Shown here piece after piece: positions 12,233 to 22,029 of a stretch of 39,299 nucleotides of DNA. The stretch is from Oxalobacter sp. (lineage in GTDB: Bacteria; Pseudomonadota; Gammaproteobacteria; Burkholderiales; Burkholderiaceae_D), in contig JAFWUI010000037.1 in assembly GCA_017524145.1 (NCBI GenBank), forward strand, positions 1 to 39,299, written 5' to 3'. The translations under genes and the position numbers were made by a program. Numbering within the stretch: position 1 is the first letter of the stretch; each line of letters opens with the position of its first letter. The notes beneath the pieces were generated by a model that was not told the DNA's origin, ran no database searches, and saw nothing but the letters and a program-made list of their open reading frames with translations.

Positions 12233-13594
12233 TCAGGAGCCGGTAACAATCCGGGCGCCCAGTGCCTTGTAGATGGCGTTTTCTTCATTGATGGCCCTGT
12301 ACTTGGTTTCAAGCAGTGTCATCAGCGACTGGTTTTCTGAACAGCGTGCTTCCAGCCATTCTTTCAGTTCATAGGTGCCAACTTTGTAACGTTGATGGCT
12401 GTACTGGCTGATCTGGACATCATTGCTGTATTTCTGTTGTTGGATACCCAGTTGGGAACGTGTCCGTTGGTAAGTGTAGTAATAGGTATCCACTTCATTC
12501 AATGCGGTATTGATGGCAGAGGTCAGCCCAAGTTTCGCACTTTCGAATTCTGCCTCAGACATCCGGATATTCCAACGGAGCCGGTTCCATTGCAGGAAAG
12601 GCAGGTTCAGGTTGACGGTTCCGCCAAGGATCGGGGCGTTGAACATGGTCCGGGCACGGTTTGAGGAAACCCCCAGGGTACTGCCAATCGTGATACTGGG
12701 GTACAGGTCTCCTTTGGCGGCTTCCCAGTCCAGGAAGGCAGACTGGACACGGAATTCAGCGGCTTTGACATCAGGCCGTAGGCCAAGCGCCGCAACAGGG
12801 ACATCCAGGTCGACATCTGTAAGGGGAACGCCCATCAGGTTGTCATTGGTCACCTCAAGCGGGTCTTCTGGACGCAGGTTCAACAGGTTGCGGAGTGTCT
12901 GTTCAACCTGTTTGCGTTCGGATTCAAGGTTTTTCAGGCTGTTCTGGGAGGACAGCAATGCTTTGTTGGCATTCAACGGATCGGAGACATCTACCTGTCC
13001 GACACGGTGCTTGTCTTGGGAAATGGTCAGCAGACGGGAATAGAATCCGATGTTTTCCCGGGTGATTTTGATGGCATTGTTCAGATAAACCAGATGGAAG
13101 TAACTGTCCACGACATTGTTGATGAGTGCCAGACGGGCAGATTCCAGGTCAAGCTGGGTGGCCTTGTATTCCCATTCCTGGGCTGATGCGGCGTCGCGCA
13201 GACGGTGCCAGAGGTCGATTTCATAGCTGACACCAAGCTGGGCATTATAGGTATGGGAGGTGATTCCTTTCTGCAGGTTCTTGCTGGCACCAGCACCGGC
13301 AGAACCATAGAACGAAGGGATCAGGTCTTCTCCCAAGAGATTGGCTTGATACAGGGCTTTGTTGACGTTGATGGCGCTTTTGCGCAGGTCAATGTTGTTG
13401 ACAAGCGCCTCATCGACCAGGGCATCCAGAGTCTGGTCGCCATAGATTTTCCACCATGCCCGGTCCACTTGGTATTGTTCTGCGATTGCCTGTTGGGAAA
13501 GCAGGCCGCTGTCGGGGATTTCTGCTGTTTTAGTAGCGCAACCTGCCAGGAGTGCACAGAGCAGGATTATGGGAATCAGACGTTTCTGCCGCAT
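12233..13594 (-). CDS. Outer-membrane efflux lipoprotein (TolC/OprM-NodT family)
   Basis: The 453-residue protein has a signal peptide with lipobox (LLAGC, Cys19) and two tandem outer-membrane efflux domains of the TolC/OprM type. The pattern includes DRAWWKIYGDQTLDALVDEA near the N-terminus, long amphipathic helices and repeat-2 features such as LGLRPDVKAAE. It should trimerise into the exit duct of a tripartite pump. It lies 58 bp downstream of macB in the same direction, so MacA, MacB and this protein probably form one exporter. Length is normal for the family. Confidence 0.92.
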   Translation of the reverse strand: MRQKRLIPIILLCALLAGCATKTAEIPDSGLLSQQAIAEQYQVDRAWWKIYGDQTLDALVDEALVNNIDLRKSAINVNKALYQANLLGEDLIPSFYGSAGAGASKNLQKGITSHTYNAQLGVSYEIDLWHRLRDAASAQEWEYKATQLDLESARLALINNVVDSYFHLVYLNNAIKITRENIGFYSRLLTISQDKHRVGQVDVSDPLNANKALLSSQNSLKNLESERKQVEQTLRNLLNLRPEDPLEVTNDNLMGVPLTDVDLDVPVAALGLRPDVKAAEFRVQSAFLDWEAAKGDLYPSITIGSTLGVSSNRARTMFNAPILGGTVNLNLPFLQWNRLRWNIRMSEAEFESAKLGLTSAINTALNEVDTYYYTYQRTRSQLGIQQQKYSNDVQISQYSHQRYKVGTYELKEWLEARCSENQSLMTLLETKYRAINEENAIYKALGARIVTGS

Positions 13595-13652
13595 CGCATA
13601 TCCATCCTATAAACATCAAAACCATAATAAAAACTACTGCATCTATCGGTCC

Positions 13653-15602
13653 TCAGTCACTGCTCAATGCATCGACAGGATTGAGTTTTGCCGCGTTTTT
13701 CGCTGGGATATAGCCAAAGATGATGCCAATCATCGTAGAGCAGAACAATGCCAGTATCACAGAGGCAGCAGAATAGGACATCGTGAACATCTTGACGAAC
13801 ATCGAGAAAAGGAGTCCGATGCCAAAGGCAAAGAGGATGCCCAGGAATCCGCCGATGATGCAGATGAGCACGGCTTCAATCAGGAACTGTTGCAGGACAC
13901 TGCTCCGCCGGGCACCGACTGCCATGCGGATACCGATTTCGCGGGTCCGTTCTGTCACGGAAACCAGCATGATGTTCATGACACCAATACCGCCAACCAC
14001 CAGGGAAATCAATGCGATGCAGGAAATCAGCAGGCGCATCGTACCGGTTGTGCTTTCAACCGTCTGGCGGATACTGTCCGTATTGATGGTGAAGAAGTCT
14101 TCTTTGCCATGTTTCACGGTCAGGAACCGGATGATGTTCTTTTCTGCAGCAGTCATGCTGACGTCATCGACAATTTTCACAGTGATGGAGGAGATGTTCC
14201 TGTCACCGGTAATCCGGTTCATCACCGCTGTATAAGGCGCCCACATCTGCAGGGTATCCTGTGCTCCATAGCTGGCATTCTGTTTTTCAGAGATGCCGAC
14301 GATTCTCAGTGGATGCCGGTTGAAGATGACTGTCTGCCCCAGGATTGCACTGTTGTGTTCATGGGCAAACAGTTTGTTTTTGGTGTTCTGGTCAATGACG
14401 ACAACCGCATTGCCTTTGATGATATCGTCTTTCGTCAAAAGCCGTCCGGCTTCTGCCTTGAGGCCTTTCACATCGAAGTACTGTTCGCCGACACCCTGCA
14501 GCTGTCCTGTCACCGAAATGTTCTCGCGGGTGATATTGCCAGATGAACTGACAGCAGGTGTTGAGCTTGCGACATAACTCTGCCTTGCCAGCAGTTCAGA
14601 GTCATGTACAGTGAGGGTTTTGTATTTACTGGAGTTCCTGTCGCCAAATCCCTTGCCAGGCATGATGACAACGGTATTCGTCCCCATCGCATTGATGTCA
14701 GACAGGATCTTTTCCTGTGACCCTTTGCCTAAGGCAACCACAGAGACAACCGAGGCAATACCGATGATGATGCCAAGCATAGTCAGCATCGAGCGCATCT
14801 TATGGGCGCGGATGGCCTGGATGGACATCTTGAATGCTTCGACAAACTGGTCTTTAAGGTAGGCGAAGGTGCTTCTAAGGTCCTTTTTCAGTTCGTAGAT
14901 CTTGGTACTGTTCTTGTTTGGCCTAAGCCGTTCATCACCGATGATCCTGCCATCCTTGATTTCAATGACCCGGTTTGCGGTTGCCGCAATCTTCTGGTCA
15001 TGGGTGACCAGGATGACGGTATGGCCTGCATCATTCAGCTGTTGCAGGATTTCCATGACGTTTTCCCCGCTTTTGGAATCCAGTGCGCCAGTCGGTTCAT
15101 CGGCAAGGATGATGTTGCCGCCATTCATCAGGGCACGGGCAATGGAGACACGCTGTTGTTGGCCGCCTGAAAGTTCTGAGGGCAGATGGGTGACACGTTC
15201 CCCCATGTCAAGGTCTGCCAGCAGCTGTGCTGCACGTGCTTTACGGACATCCTGTTTCTCACCGGAATATATGGCTGGCAGTTCAACATTTTCTTGGGCA
15301 GACAGGGAAGTCAGCAGGTTGTAACGCTGGAAGATGAAACCGATATAGCGGCTGCGCAGGGTGGCAAGGTCATCGGGTGACATCCCTTCAATGTCTTCAC
15401 CGGCAATCTTATAGTCACCGGAAGTCGATGTGTCCAGACAGCCGATGATGTTCATCAGGGTGGATTTCCCAGAACCGGATTGACCGATAATGGCGACAAA
15501 ATCCCCGGATTCGATGTCAAGGTCGATGTCCCTCAGGACATGGACCTTGCTGCCACCGGTACCGTAGATTTTATTGATGCCACGCAGTTCAATGATGTTC
15601 AT
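13653..15602 (-). CDS. macB: MacB-type ABC exporter (ATPase and permease)
   Basis: The 649-residue fusion has an N-terminal ABC ATPase with Walker A (GQSGSGKST, residues 40-48), the signature LSGGQQQR (144-151) and Walker B (IILADEP, 164-170). A transmembrane helix follows near 270-290, then a large periplasmic domain, then three helices within about 525-640 with the FtsX-like GGIGVMNIML segment. MacB drives export of macrolides, lipopeptides or virulence peptides by a mechanotransmission cycle, working with MacA and a TolC-like duct. It starts 3 bases after macA, which implies translational coupling, and is followed by the outer-membrane component. The true substrate cannot be read from the sequence. 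Confidence 0.95.
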   Translation of the reverse strand: MNIIELRGINKIYGTGGSKVHVLRDIDLDIESGDFVAIIGQSGSGKSTLMNIIGCLDTSTSGDYKIAGEDIEGMSPDDLATLRSRYIGFIFQRYNLLTSLSAQENVELPAIYSGEKQDVRKARAAQLLADLDMGERVTHLPSELSGGQQQRVSIARALMNGGNIILADEPTGALDSKSGENVMEILQQLNDAGHTVILVTHDQKIAATANRVIEIKDGRIIGDERLRPNKNSTKIYELKKDLRSTFAYLKDQFVEAFKMSIQAIRAHKMRSMLTMLGIIIGIASVVSVVALGKGSQEKILSDINAMGTNTVVIMPGKGFGDRNSSKYKTLTVHDSELLARQSYVASSTPAVSSSGNITRENISVTGQLQGVGEQYFDVKGLKAEAGRLLTKDDIIKGNAVVVIDQNTKNKLFAHEHNSAILGQTVIFNRHPLRIVGISEKQNASYGAQDTLQMWAPYTAVMNRITGDRNISSITVKIVDDVSMTAAEKNIIRFLTVKHGKEDFFTINTDSIRQTVESTTGTMRLLISCIALISLVVGGIGVMNIMLVSVTERTREIGIRMAVGARRSSVLQQFLIEAVLICIIGGFLGILFAFGIGLLFSMFVKMFTMSYSAASVILALFCSTMIGIIFGYIPAKNAAKLNPVDALSSD

Positions 15603-15605
15603 GGT

Positions 15606-16817
15606 TTATATCCTTGGACCACGCATCCTGGGCGCATTGCCGACTTTTTCGCCTTCATTGACTTCAGAGGAAATCACTTCTTCCCCTTCAGAAACCCCGG
15701 AAAGGACTTCTGTATAGACCCCATCCGTTATGCCAATCTTGATTTCCCTTCTTTCAACTTCATCCTTGTTCTTCAGGATACGGATGTAATGTTTGCCACC
15801 GCTGCTGCTGATGGCGATGCTGGGGACCAGCAGGACGTTCTCTGCATTGGCGACCAGGATTGTGCATTGGGTCATCATCCCGATCCGCAGTTTGCCTTCA
15901 GGATTGTTCACGAAACTCTTGGCATAGTAGTAAACAGCTGAGGTACTGGAACCGCTGGAAGTTCCTGAGCTGCTCTTGTCATAACTGCCATCGCTCAGGG
16001 TTGTCAGCCCTGGGTCGAGGGAATCCAATGTAGCATGGAAAACCGTATTCGGTTCAGACAGGATGGTGTAGTCAACCGGCATCCCCTGCTTGACCTTTGT
16101 GATGTCACCTTCAGAAATCTGGATGTCGATTTCCATGTCGTTCAGGTTGGCAATCTTGATGATGGTTGGTGTTGTCTGGTTGGCGTTGACGGTCTGGCCT
16201 TCTTCGACTGGGACAGAGACGACGGTTCCATCCAATGGGGCGCGGATTTTGGTATAGCCCAGATTGGTTTCATCGGTATTGATGGCCAACAGTGTCTGTT
16301 TGATCAGGGATGTGGTTTCATCCACATTGGCTTTTGCAATAGCGTAAGCGTCCCTGGCGTTGTCCAGTTTTTCTTTGGAGGTGGCATCCGTCTTGATCAA
16401 TGCCCGTTCCCGGTCATAGGCCCGCTTGGCGACTTCCAGGGTGGTTTTACGGGAAGCCAGCTGGGCCTTGTAGGTTTCAAGACGCAGTCTGTCCGTCCGC
16501 AGCAGGTTTTCCTGGGTGGTGGAATCGATTTCAGCAATCATCTGTCCTTGCTTGACTTCCTGTCCCAAGACGACATGCAGTTTCTTGATCTGCCCACTGA
16601 CCTGTGCACCGACAGTGACCAGGTTCACCGCACTGATTTCTCCGGTTGCTTCAACTGCATGCCTGATGTTGCCGATACGGGCTTTTTCTGTCATATAGGT
16701 GACACCGCTTTTCCTTTGGGAAATCCATACTGCCAACAGGCCGATTATCAGGATCAGGATGATGGCGGCAGGAATCCAGACCTTGGGTCTTTTGAAGTTC
16801 TTCAGTTTATCGAGCAT
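15606..16817 (-). CDS. macA: MacA-type periplasmic adaptor subunit
   Basis: The 403-residue protein has an N-terminal membrane anchor (about residues 15-32, VWIPAAIILILIIGLLAVW), a biotinyl-lipoyl-like half (VGAQVSGQIKKLHVVLGQ), a long coiled-coil hairpin (about 105-175), the second lipoyl half (IRAPLDGTVVSVPVEEGQ) and a beta-barrel region. A Ser/Gly-rich insertion lies near residue 280 (SSSGTSSGSSTS). It bridges MacB and the outer-membrane duct. It is the first gene of the minus-strand macA-macB-OMF unit and shares an intergenic region with the divergent uppP. Confidence 0.94.
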   Translation of the reverse strand: MLDKLKNFKRPKVWIPAAIILILIIGLLAVWISQRKSGVTYMTEKARIGNIRHAVEATGEISAVNLVTVGAQVSGQIKKLHVVLGQEVKQGQMIAEIDSTTQENLLRTDRLRLETYKAQLASRKTTLEVAKRAYDRERALIKTDATSKEKLDNARDAYAIAKANVDETTSLIKQTLLAINTDETNLGYTKIRAPLDGTVVSVPVEEGQTVNANQTTPTIIKIANLNDMEIDIQISEGDITKVKQGMPVDYTILSEPNTVFHATLDSLDPGLTTLSDGSYDKSSSGTSSGSSTSAVYYYAKSFVNNPEGKLRIGMMTQCTILVANAENVLLVPSIAISSSGGKHYIRILKNKDEVERREIKIGITDGVYTEVLSGVSEGEEVISSEVNEGEKVGNAPRMRGPRI

Positions 16818-16888
16818 GGCTAATCCGTAGACTGTTCAGCTGTTATTAAGGTATTGTTTCCCGGGCGCAGACTCAAGCAAATCAACAG

Positions 16889-16917
16889 CTTGTTACAATT
16901 CAGATGGCTATTATAGG
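16889..16917 (+). promoter_or_regulatory. Possible promoter upstream of uppP
   Basis: TTGTTA and TATAGG are separated by 16 bases in the divergent region between macA and uppP. It is only a moderate match to the consensus. A CCCCTTAAGGGG palindrome follows at about 16980-16991. Confidence 0.35.
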
Positions 16918-17046
16918 CGACATCACTGCAAAAAACGTTGATTTAAAACCATAAGTTACCGTTTTTTCCGTTTATTCCTCCCCTTAAGGGGGCAACGGGA
17001 GTATGATGTCGCTTCTTTGGGCAGTTTCTATTTCATAGGATATTTC

Positions 17047-17880
17047 ATGGATTTCGCTTTAGCGGTAAAAGCCTTCATCATGGGGATTGTCGAGGGATTG
17101 ACGGAATTCCTGCCAATCTCGTCGACGGGGCATCTGATTCTGGCTGGAAGCCTGTTGGATTTCACTGGCGAGAATGTCAAGGTGTTTTCCATTGCTATCC
17201 AGGCAGGGGCAATGCTCTCTGTTGTCTGGGTTTACCGCCAGAAAATCCTGGAAGTCCTTCTTGGGATGTTTACCCGAGAGAAGGAACGCCGGTTTGCCAT
17301 CAATGTCATCATTGCATTCATTCCTGCCGCAGTGCTTGGCCTGTTGTTCGCGAAGAAAATCCAGGCTTTCCTTTTCTATCCGATACCGGTTGCTGCCGCA
17401 TTCATCATTGGGGGGCTGATTATCCTGTTTGTTGAACGCAGGAATGAAAACCGGTTCGGCGGTGCCCGGGTTGAATCGGTTGATGATATGACCTATATGG
17501 ATGCCCTGAAGGTAGGGATTGCCCAGGCTTTTGCCTTGATTCCGGGAACCAGCCGTTCAGGGGCGACGATTATCGGTGGGATGCTGTTTGGCCTTTCCCG
17601 TAAGGTTGCGACAGAGTTTTCCTTTTTTCTGGCGATGCCGACTTTGTTTGGTGCTTCCATTTATTCCATTTACAAGGAACGCGACCTGTTGGTGGCTTCC
17701 GATATCCCGCTGTTCACGGTTGGGACGGTTTCTTCTTTTATCTTTGCTTTCCTCTGTGTCCGTTGGCTGCTGCGTTTCATCAGCTCCCATAATTTCATTC
17801 CGTTTGCCTGGTACCGTATTGCATTTGGCATTCTTGTTTTGGTCACCGCCCATTATGGCTGGGTTGTCTGGGCGGAATGA
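17047..17880 (+). CDS. uppP: Undecaprenyl-diphosphatase UppP (BacA)
   Basis: This 277-residue integral membrane enzyme dephosphorylates undecaprenyl pyrophosphate, recycling the lipid carrier for peptidoglycan and other wall polymers. Overexpression gives bacitracin resistance. The two signature motifs are present: [17 protein letters not shown] near the N-terminus and [13 protein letters not shown] near residue 160, with about eight hydrophobic helices. I chose the ATG at 17047 (AGGA at 6-base spacing) rather than the upstream TTG at 17017. The gene is monocistronic-looking, with the DUF4139 gene starting 107 bp later. Confidence 0.96.
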   Translation: MDFALAVKAFIMGIVEGLTEFLPISSTGHLILAGSLLDFTGENVKVFSIAIQAGAMLSVVWVYRQKILEVLLGMFTREKERRFAINVIIAFIPAAVLGLLFAKKIQAFLFYPIPVAAAFIIGGLIILFVERRNENRFGGARVESVDDMTYMDALKVGIAQAFALIPGTSRSGATIIGGMLFGLSRKVATEFSFFLAMPTLFGASIYSIYKERDLLVASDIPLFTVGTVSSFIFAFLCVRWLLRFISSHNFIPFAWYRIAFGILVLVTAHYGWVVWAE

Positions 17881-17987
17881 ACAGGCTCTCTGTCTGTATA
17901 TCCCTTTCTTTCAAAATGTAAGCAGGCTTGCGGGACAGTTGAGGTGTTCTGATAGACTTTAGGCAGTTCCTTGCCTGAAAGATTGTT

Positions 17988-19427
17988 ATGAACCCTTTTC
18001 ACCGTCTTCCCCTTTTGCTGTTGATGGCATTGAGCCCATTGGCAGTATCTGCTGCAGCTTATGAATCCGGTTCTTCTGACCGCCAGAACCTGTCCCTGAC
18101 AGTCTATGAGCAGGCGCAGGCTTTGGTGCGTGACGCACGTTTGGTACAGACCGGCCAGGGACGTTTTTCATTGGTGGTCAAGGATGTCAGCGGACAGATA
18201 CAGCCAGAGACCCTGATGCTGGAATCCAATGGGCGTTTAAGGCTTTCCGGTACAACCTTCAATACCGCTTTATTGACGCCGGAAAACCTGATGAAAGCCT
18301 ATATCGGGAAAGAAGTTTCCTTGATACATACCAATCCAGCAACAGGTCAGGAAACGGTGAAACGGGCAAAGCTGCTGTCGATGCATGGCGGTGGGATTGT
18401 CGAGGTGGACGGGCATATTGAGACAGTATCTGCTGATAAGCTTGTTTTTGATAAGGTACCGAAAGGATTGTATCCGTCACCGGTCTTGATGCTGGATGTA
18501 CAGGGAGGTTCAGGTGGCAGGCAGCATTTGACGTTCGACTATCTGACAGGCGGTTTGTCTTGGCATGCAGATTACACAGCCGTTGTCGGGAAGCATGATG
18601 ACGAGATGTCATTGGCTTCTTGGGCAGTGATTGGCAATAACAGTGGGGTGGATTACCGTAATGCCCAGCTGCAGCTGCTGTCCGGGAAACAGGAGCGGGG
18701 ACCGTCTTATCCCAGGATGGGGGGGATGCTGATGGCGGCAAAGGCGATGGATACCGGTATGGCGATGGAAAATGATATGGCTTCTGAGGAGTCATTCGCA
18801 GATTACCATCTTTATACGGTGCCTGACCGGGTGGATGTTTTGGACAAACAGACAAGCCGCCACCGTCTGCTTTCTGCTGACCGGATCAAGGTGCTCAAGG
18901 AATACCGGTTCAATGGCAACCAATGGGCATATGAATCCCGTCAAGGACAGTCAGGCCCTTTCCATGCTGGAACATGGCTGAGTTTTGACAACAAGAAAAA
19001 AGAAGGGCTTGGCCAGCCCTTGCCAAAAGGAACCATCCGTTTCTATCAGGAGGATAAGTCGGGCAACCGTCAGCTGCTGGGACAGAATACCATCAGCCAT
19101 ACACCGGTTGATGGGCATCTTCATCTGAAGTTGGGGGAGGCTTTCGATGTGACGATGGTCCGGAAACAGACAGATTACAGCCAGAAGCCTCTTGTCCGGA
19201 AAGATGGGGAAAAGGTTTACCAGACAACGACGGCATGGGATTTGGCTTTGACGAACGGAAAGTCAAATGCGGTGACTGTCACAGTGGAAGAACCGCTGCC
19301 TGAAAACGGCAAAGTCATTGAAGAAAGCCTGCCACATCAGAAACGGGATGCCAGCACGGTTATCTGGCAGGTGCCTGTTCCCGCCAATGGGAAAACCGTT
19401 CTTCGGTATAAGGTACGGGTGAACTGA
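17988..19427 (+). CDS. Exported DUF4139 domain protein
   Basis: The 479-residue protein has a signal peptide (LLLLMALSPLAVSAAA) and the DUF4139 beta-rich fold, recognised from segments such as LTFDYLTGGLSWHADYTAV and NNSGVDYRNAQLQLLSG, and a C-terminal stretch with LTNGKSNAVTVTVEEPLP. The role of the family is not established. A Met/Ala/Asp-rich insertion (MLMAAKAMDTGMAMENDMAS) interrupts the domain around residues 245-265. The protein is expected in the periplasm or outer membrane. It converges with sir2, with no clear terminator in the 33-bp gap. Confidence 0.85.
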   Translation: MNPFHRLPLLLLMALSPLAVSAAAYESGSSDRQNLSLTVYEQAQALVRDARLVQTGQGRFSLVVKDVSGQIQPETLMLESNGRLRLSGTTFNTALLTPENLMKAYIGKEVSLIHTNPATGQETVKRAKLLSMHGGGIVEVDGHIETVSADKLVFDKVPKGLYPSPVLMLDVQGGSGGRQHLTFDYLTGGLSWHADYTAVVGKHDDEMSLASWAVIGNNSGVDYRNAQLQLLSGKQERGPSYPRMGGMLMAAKAMDTGMAMENDMASEESFADYHLYTVPDRVDVLDKQTSRHRLLSADRIKVLKEYRFNGNQWAYESRQGQSGPFHAGTWLSFDNKKKEGLGQPLPKGTIRFYQEDKSGNRQLLGQNTISHTPVDGHLHLKLGEAFDVTMVRKQTDYSQKPLVRKDGEKVYQTTTAWDLALTNGKSNAVTVTVEEPLPENGKVIEESLPHQKRDASTVIWQVPVPANGKTVLRYKVRVN

Positions 19428-19460
19428 GTGGCTCCAAGGCAATAAGGGGGTTGTTTCCTT

Positions 19461-20297
19461 TCAGCGGGTTTTATTGAGTTCCCTTTCAATCAGCTGCAGC
19501 GCAGTAAGGGCTCCCAAGGCGATTCCAACATCCCGTCTTTTGTTGGGGACTTCTGGATAGGCAGGGTTGATCCGGATGATGGGAACCCCAAAGGATTCAC
19601 TGGTATTACGGACAGCAGGGACATGAACCCCAGCGCCCATTTCGATGATGGCAAGACGCTTCACTTGTGACTGCCATTTGTGCAGGTTACTGTACTGGAG
19701 TTCCGTACGGTCAGAAATCCATCCCCAGTCATTGAACATCAGGATGTTCGGTCGGGCAAGGCCTTTACATTCTGGACAGACGGGCAATGGGGATGTCAGC
19801 TGGCAGTTTTCTTCATCAACCTCAACCTTGAGGCTGTTGGCTTCCCAGATGCCCCGTGAGCAGGGGGTTGCGCATTGGATATGATGGATGGATCCATGGC
19901 ATTCCACAATACGGTTGTCTGGAAAGCCCGCTTTCTGGAACTGCCCATCGACATTACTGGTGAAAACAAAGCTGCCATGGGGTTTATCCGCTGCCAGGCG
20001 TTGCAGGATATGGAATCCTTCATGGGGAATCACCTCGCGGTAACTGTTCAACCGATGGCCATAGAATCCCCATGCCAGACGGGGATTGTCAGCAAAGGCG
20101 TCCGGATTCGCAATCTCAACAAAAGAAATGCGGTGCTGTCCCAGTTTCGGATAGGCTTTCCAGAGTCCTTGGTTGCCACGGAAATCTGGCAGCCCAGAGT
20201 CGACACCCATGCCGGCACCGGCTGCAATCAGGATACCGTCAGCCTTTCGGATGATGTCAGCGGCACGGATGATTTTGTTGTCAAGGGTCTTTGCCAT
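19461..20297 (-). CDS. Sir2-family NAD-dependent deacylase
   Basis: The 278-residue sirtuin-like enzyme has the NAD-binding motif GAGMGVDSGLPDFRG, TSNVDGQF, the catalytic His in ECHGS, and four Cys in two pairs (CATPC, CPEC) that can bind zinc. Sirtuins remove acyl groups from lysine using NAD. The variant motifs (GAGMGVDSG for GAGISAESG, SNVDGQ for QNIDGL) place it in a divergent bacterial branch, so substrate and activity are uncertain. I prefer the ATG at 20297, which follows AGGAGG, over the upstream frame start at 20354. ahpF ends 85 bp upstream on the same strand. Confidence 0.9.
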   Translation of the reverse strand: MAKTLDNKIIRAADIIRKADGILIAAGAGMGVDSGLPDFRGNQGLWKAYPKLGQHRISFVEIANPDAFADNPRLAWGFYGHRLNSYREVIPHEGFHILQRLAADKPHGSFVFTSNVDGQFQKAGFPDNRIVECHGSIHHIQCATPCSRGIWEANSLKVEVDEENCQLTSPLPVCPECKGLARPNILMFNDWGWISDRTELQYSNLHKWQSQVKRLAIIEMGAGVHVPAVRNTSESFGVPIIRINPAYPEVPNKRRDVGIALGALTALQLIERELNKTR

Positions 20298-20382
20298 GGT
20301 TTCCTCCTGGACAGGGCGGCCAAAGAACTCTGCGATTGTGCTGAAAAGTCCCATGCCGCTCTGTTATGGACCTGATTGAGGG

Positions 20383-21927
20383 TCAATGTCTGATGAGGTG
20401 GTCAAAGGCACTCAGGGATGCCTTTGCGCCATCACCCATCGCAATGACAATCTGCTTGTAAGGCGATGATGTTGCATCCCCTGCGGCAAAAATGCCGGGA
20501 ACGGAAGTCCGGTTATAGACATCCACCTCGATTTCCTGTTTTCCATTGAGTCTGACAGGGCTGTCCTTGAGCCAGCCAGTTGTTGGTACTTGGCCGATCT
20601 GGACAAAGATGCCGGATAGTGGCAGGTTTTTTTGCGTGTTGTCTGTCTGGTCAAGATAGACAATGCCGGTCACTTTCTTGCCGTCACCAGCAACTTCAAC
20701 AGTCTTCGCCTGTTTGATTAATGTGACATTCTTGAGGGAAAGCATCTTGTCCTGCAATATGGTATCTGCTGTCAGGCGGTCACTGCGGATGAGGACTGAG
20801 ACATGGTTGGCGATACCCGCCAGGTCAATAGCGGCTTCAACAGCAGAATTGCCACCACCGATGACAGCGACATCCTTGCCTTTATAAAGAGGTCCATCGC
20901 AATGCGGGCAGAAAGCGACGCCTTTGCCGATATAGGTTTCTTCACCAGGGACAGCCATTTTCCGCCAGGTTGCACCGGTTGCAAGGATGACGGTCTTGCT
21001 CTTGACCGAGGCACCGCTTTCAAGCTGCACTTCAATCAGGTCCCCCGGGATGAGCTTGACCGCACGTTGAGGCATCATGACATCAATAGCATGGCTGCGG
21101 ATGTTTTCTTCGTAGATGGATGCCAGATGGGTCCCTTCAATTTTCTTGATGGCGATGATGTTCTCAATATCCGTTGTATTCAGGATCTGTCCACCGAAGT
21201 TCTCGGTAACAAGCCCTGTCCGGATCCCTTTCCTGGCAGCATAGATGGCAGCAGTTGCTGCGGCAGAACCACCGCCGATGACAAGCACATCAAAAGGCGC
21301 TTTGGCAGAAATTTTTTCTGCTTCCCGTTTAACACTGCCGGTATCGATCTTGGCAAGGATTTCCTTGACGTTCATCCGTCCCTGTCCGAATTCCTTGCCA
21401 TTCAGGTAGATGGTTGGGACAGCCATGATCTGCCGTTCCTTGACTTCGTCCTGGAAGAGGGCACCGTCAATCATGGTGCTGGAAATATTGGGGTTCAGGA
21501 CGGCCATCAGATTGAGGGCCTGGACAACTTCAGGACAGTTCTGGCAGGTCAGGGAAATATAGGTTTCAAACTGGAAACTGCCTTCCACCTGACGGATCTG
21601 TTCAATGACATCTGCTTCGACTTTAGGGGGATAGCCACCAGTCTGGAGGATGGCAAGGATCAGGGAGGTGAACTCATGTCCCATTGGCAACCCGGCAAAT
21701 TCAATATGGCAGTTGCCGTCAGGACGGTTGACGGTAAATGAGGGGGCGCGGGGACTGTTGCCATTTTCAGCCAGCGTGATTTTATCTGATAACCCTGTCA
21801 GGTCTTTCAGCAATCCCAGCATCTCTTGGGATTTTTTACTGGCATCTGAGGATGCCGTCAGGATGACAGGATTGACCAATTTGGTGAAATAGGCGCGGAG
21901 CTGCTCTTTGACTTTGTTGTCCAGCAT
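20383..21927 (-). CDS. ahpF: Alkyl hydroperoxide reductase subunit F
   Basis: The 514-residue flavoprotein passes electrons from NADH through FAD and two disulfide centres to AhpC. The N-terminal domain carries a CxxC (Cys128/Cys131 in LTCQNCPEV) and the thioredoxin-reductase-like part carries Cys340/Cys343 (AFCPHCDGP). FAD- and NADH-binding glycine motifs appear at about 218 (GGGSAAATAA) and 356 (VIGGGNSAVEAA). The usual last Gly of the FAD motif is Ala here. It lies 102 bp downstream of ahpC in the same direction, with a hairpin between them that probably lowers its expression relative to ahpC. Confidence 0.97.
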   Translation of the reverse strand: MLDNKVKEQLRAYFTKLVNPVILTASSDASKKSQEMLGLLKDLTGLSDKITLAENGNSPRAPSFTVNRPDGNCHIEFAGLPMGHEFTSLILAILQTGGYPPKVEADVIEQIRQVEGSFQFETYISLTCQNCPEVVQALNLMAVLNPNISSTMIDGALFQDEVKERQIMAVPTIYLNGKEFGQGRMNVKEILAKIDTGSVKREAEKISAKAPFDVLVIGGGSAAATAAIYAARKGIRTGLVTENFGGQILNTTDIENIIAIKKIEGTHLASIYEENIRSHAIDVMMPQRAVKLIPGDLIEVQLESGASVKSKTVILATGATWRKMAVPGEETYIGKGVAFCPHCDGPLYKGKDVAVIGGGNSAVEAAIDLAGIANHVSVLIRSDRLTADTILQDKMLSLKNVTLIKQAKTVEVAGDGKKVTGIVYLDQTDNTQKNLPLSGIFVQIGQVPTTGWLKDSPVRLNGKQEIEVDVYNRTSVPGIFAAGDATSSPYKQIVIAMGDGAKASLSAFDHLIRH

Positions 21928-21988
21928 GGCTTTTTCCTCCCTTCAGGAAAATAGTGTTCAGGATAATGTTGCTGATGGTCAGACAATG

Positions 21989-22014
21989 ACATACCGCAGG
22001 GAGCTGCGGTATGT
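21989..22014. promoter_or_regulatory. Intergenic hairpin between ahpC and ahpF
   Basis: ACATACCGCA and TGCGGTATGT form a 10-bp perfect stem around 6 bases. No T-run follows on the minus strand, so full termination is unlikely. An RNA stability or partial attenuation element separating highly expressed ahpC from ahpF fits its place. Confidence 0.6.
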
Positions 22015-22029
22015 TTGGGGGCCATCAGG

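Noticed and set aside
13569-14546. Plus-strand ORF of 325 codons opposite macB
   Set aside because: It is a shadow of the macB reading frame, rich in His, Asp and Cys, with no start signal.
20803-21741. Plus-strand ORF of 312 codons opposite ahpF
   Set aside because: It lies entirely within ahpF, which has all its catalytic motifs. No independent evidence supports coding.
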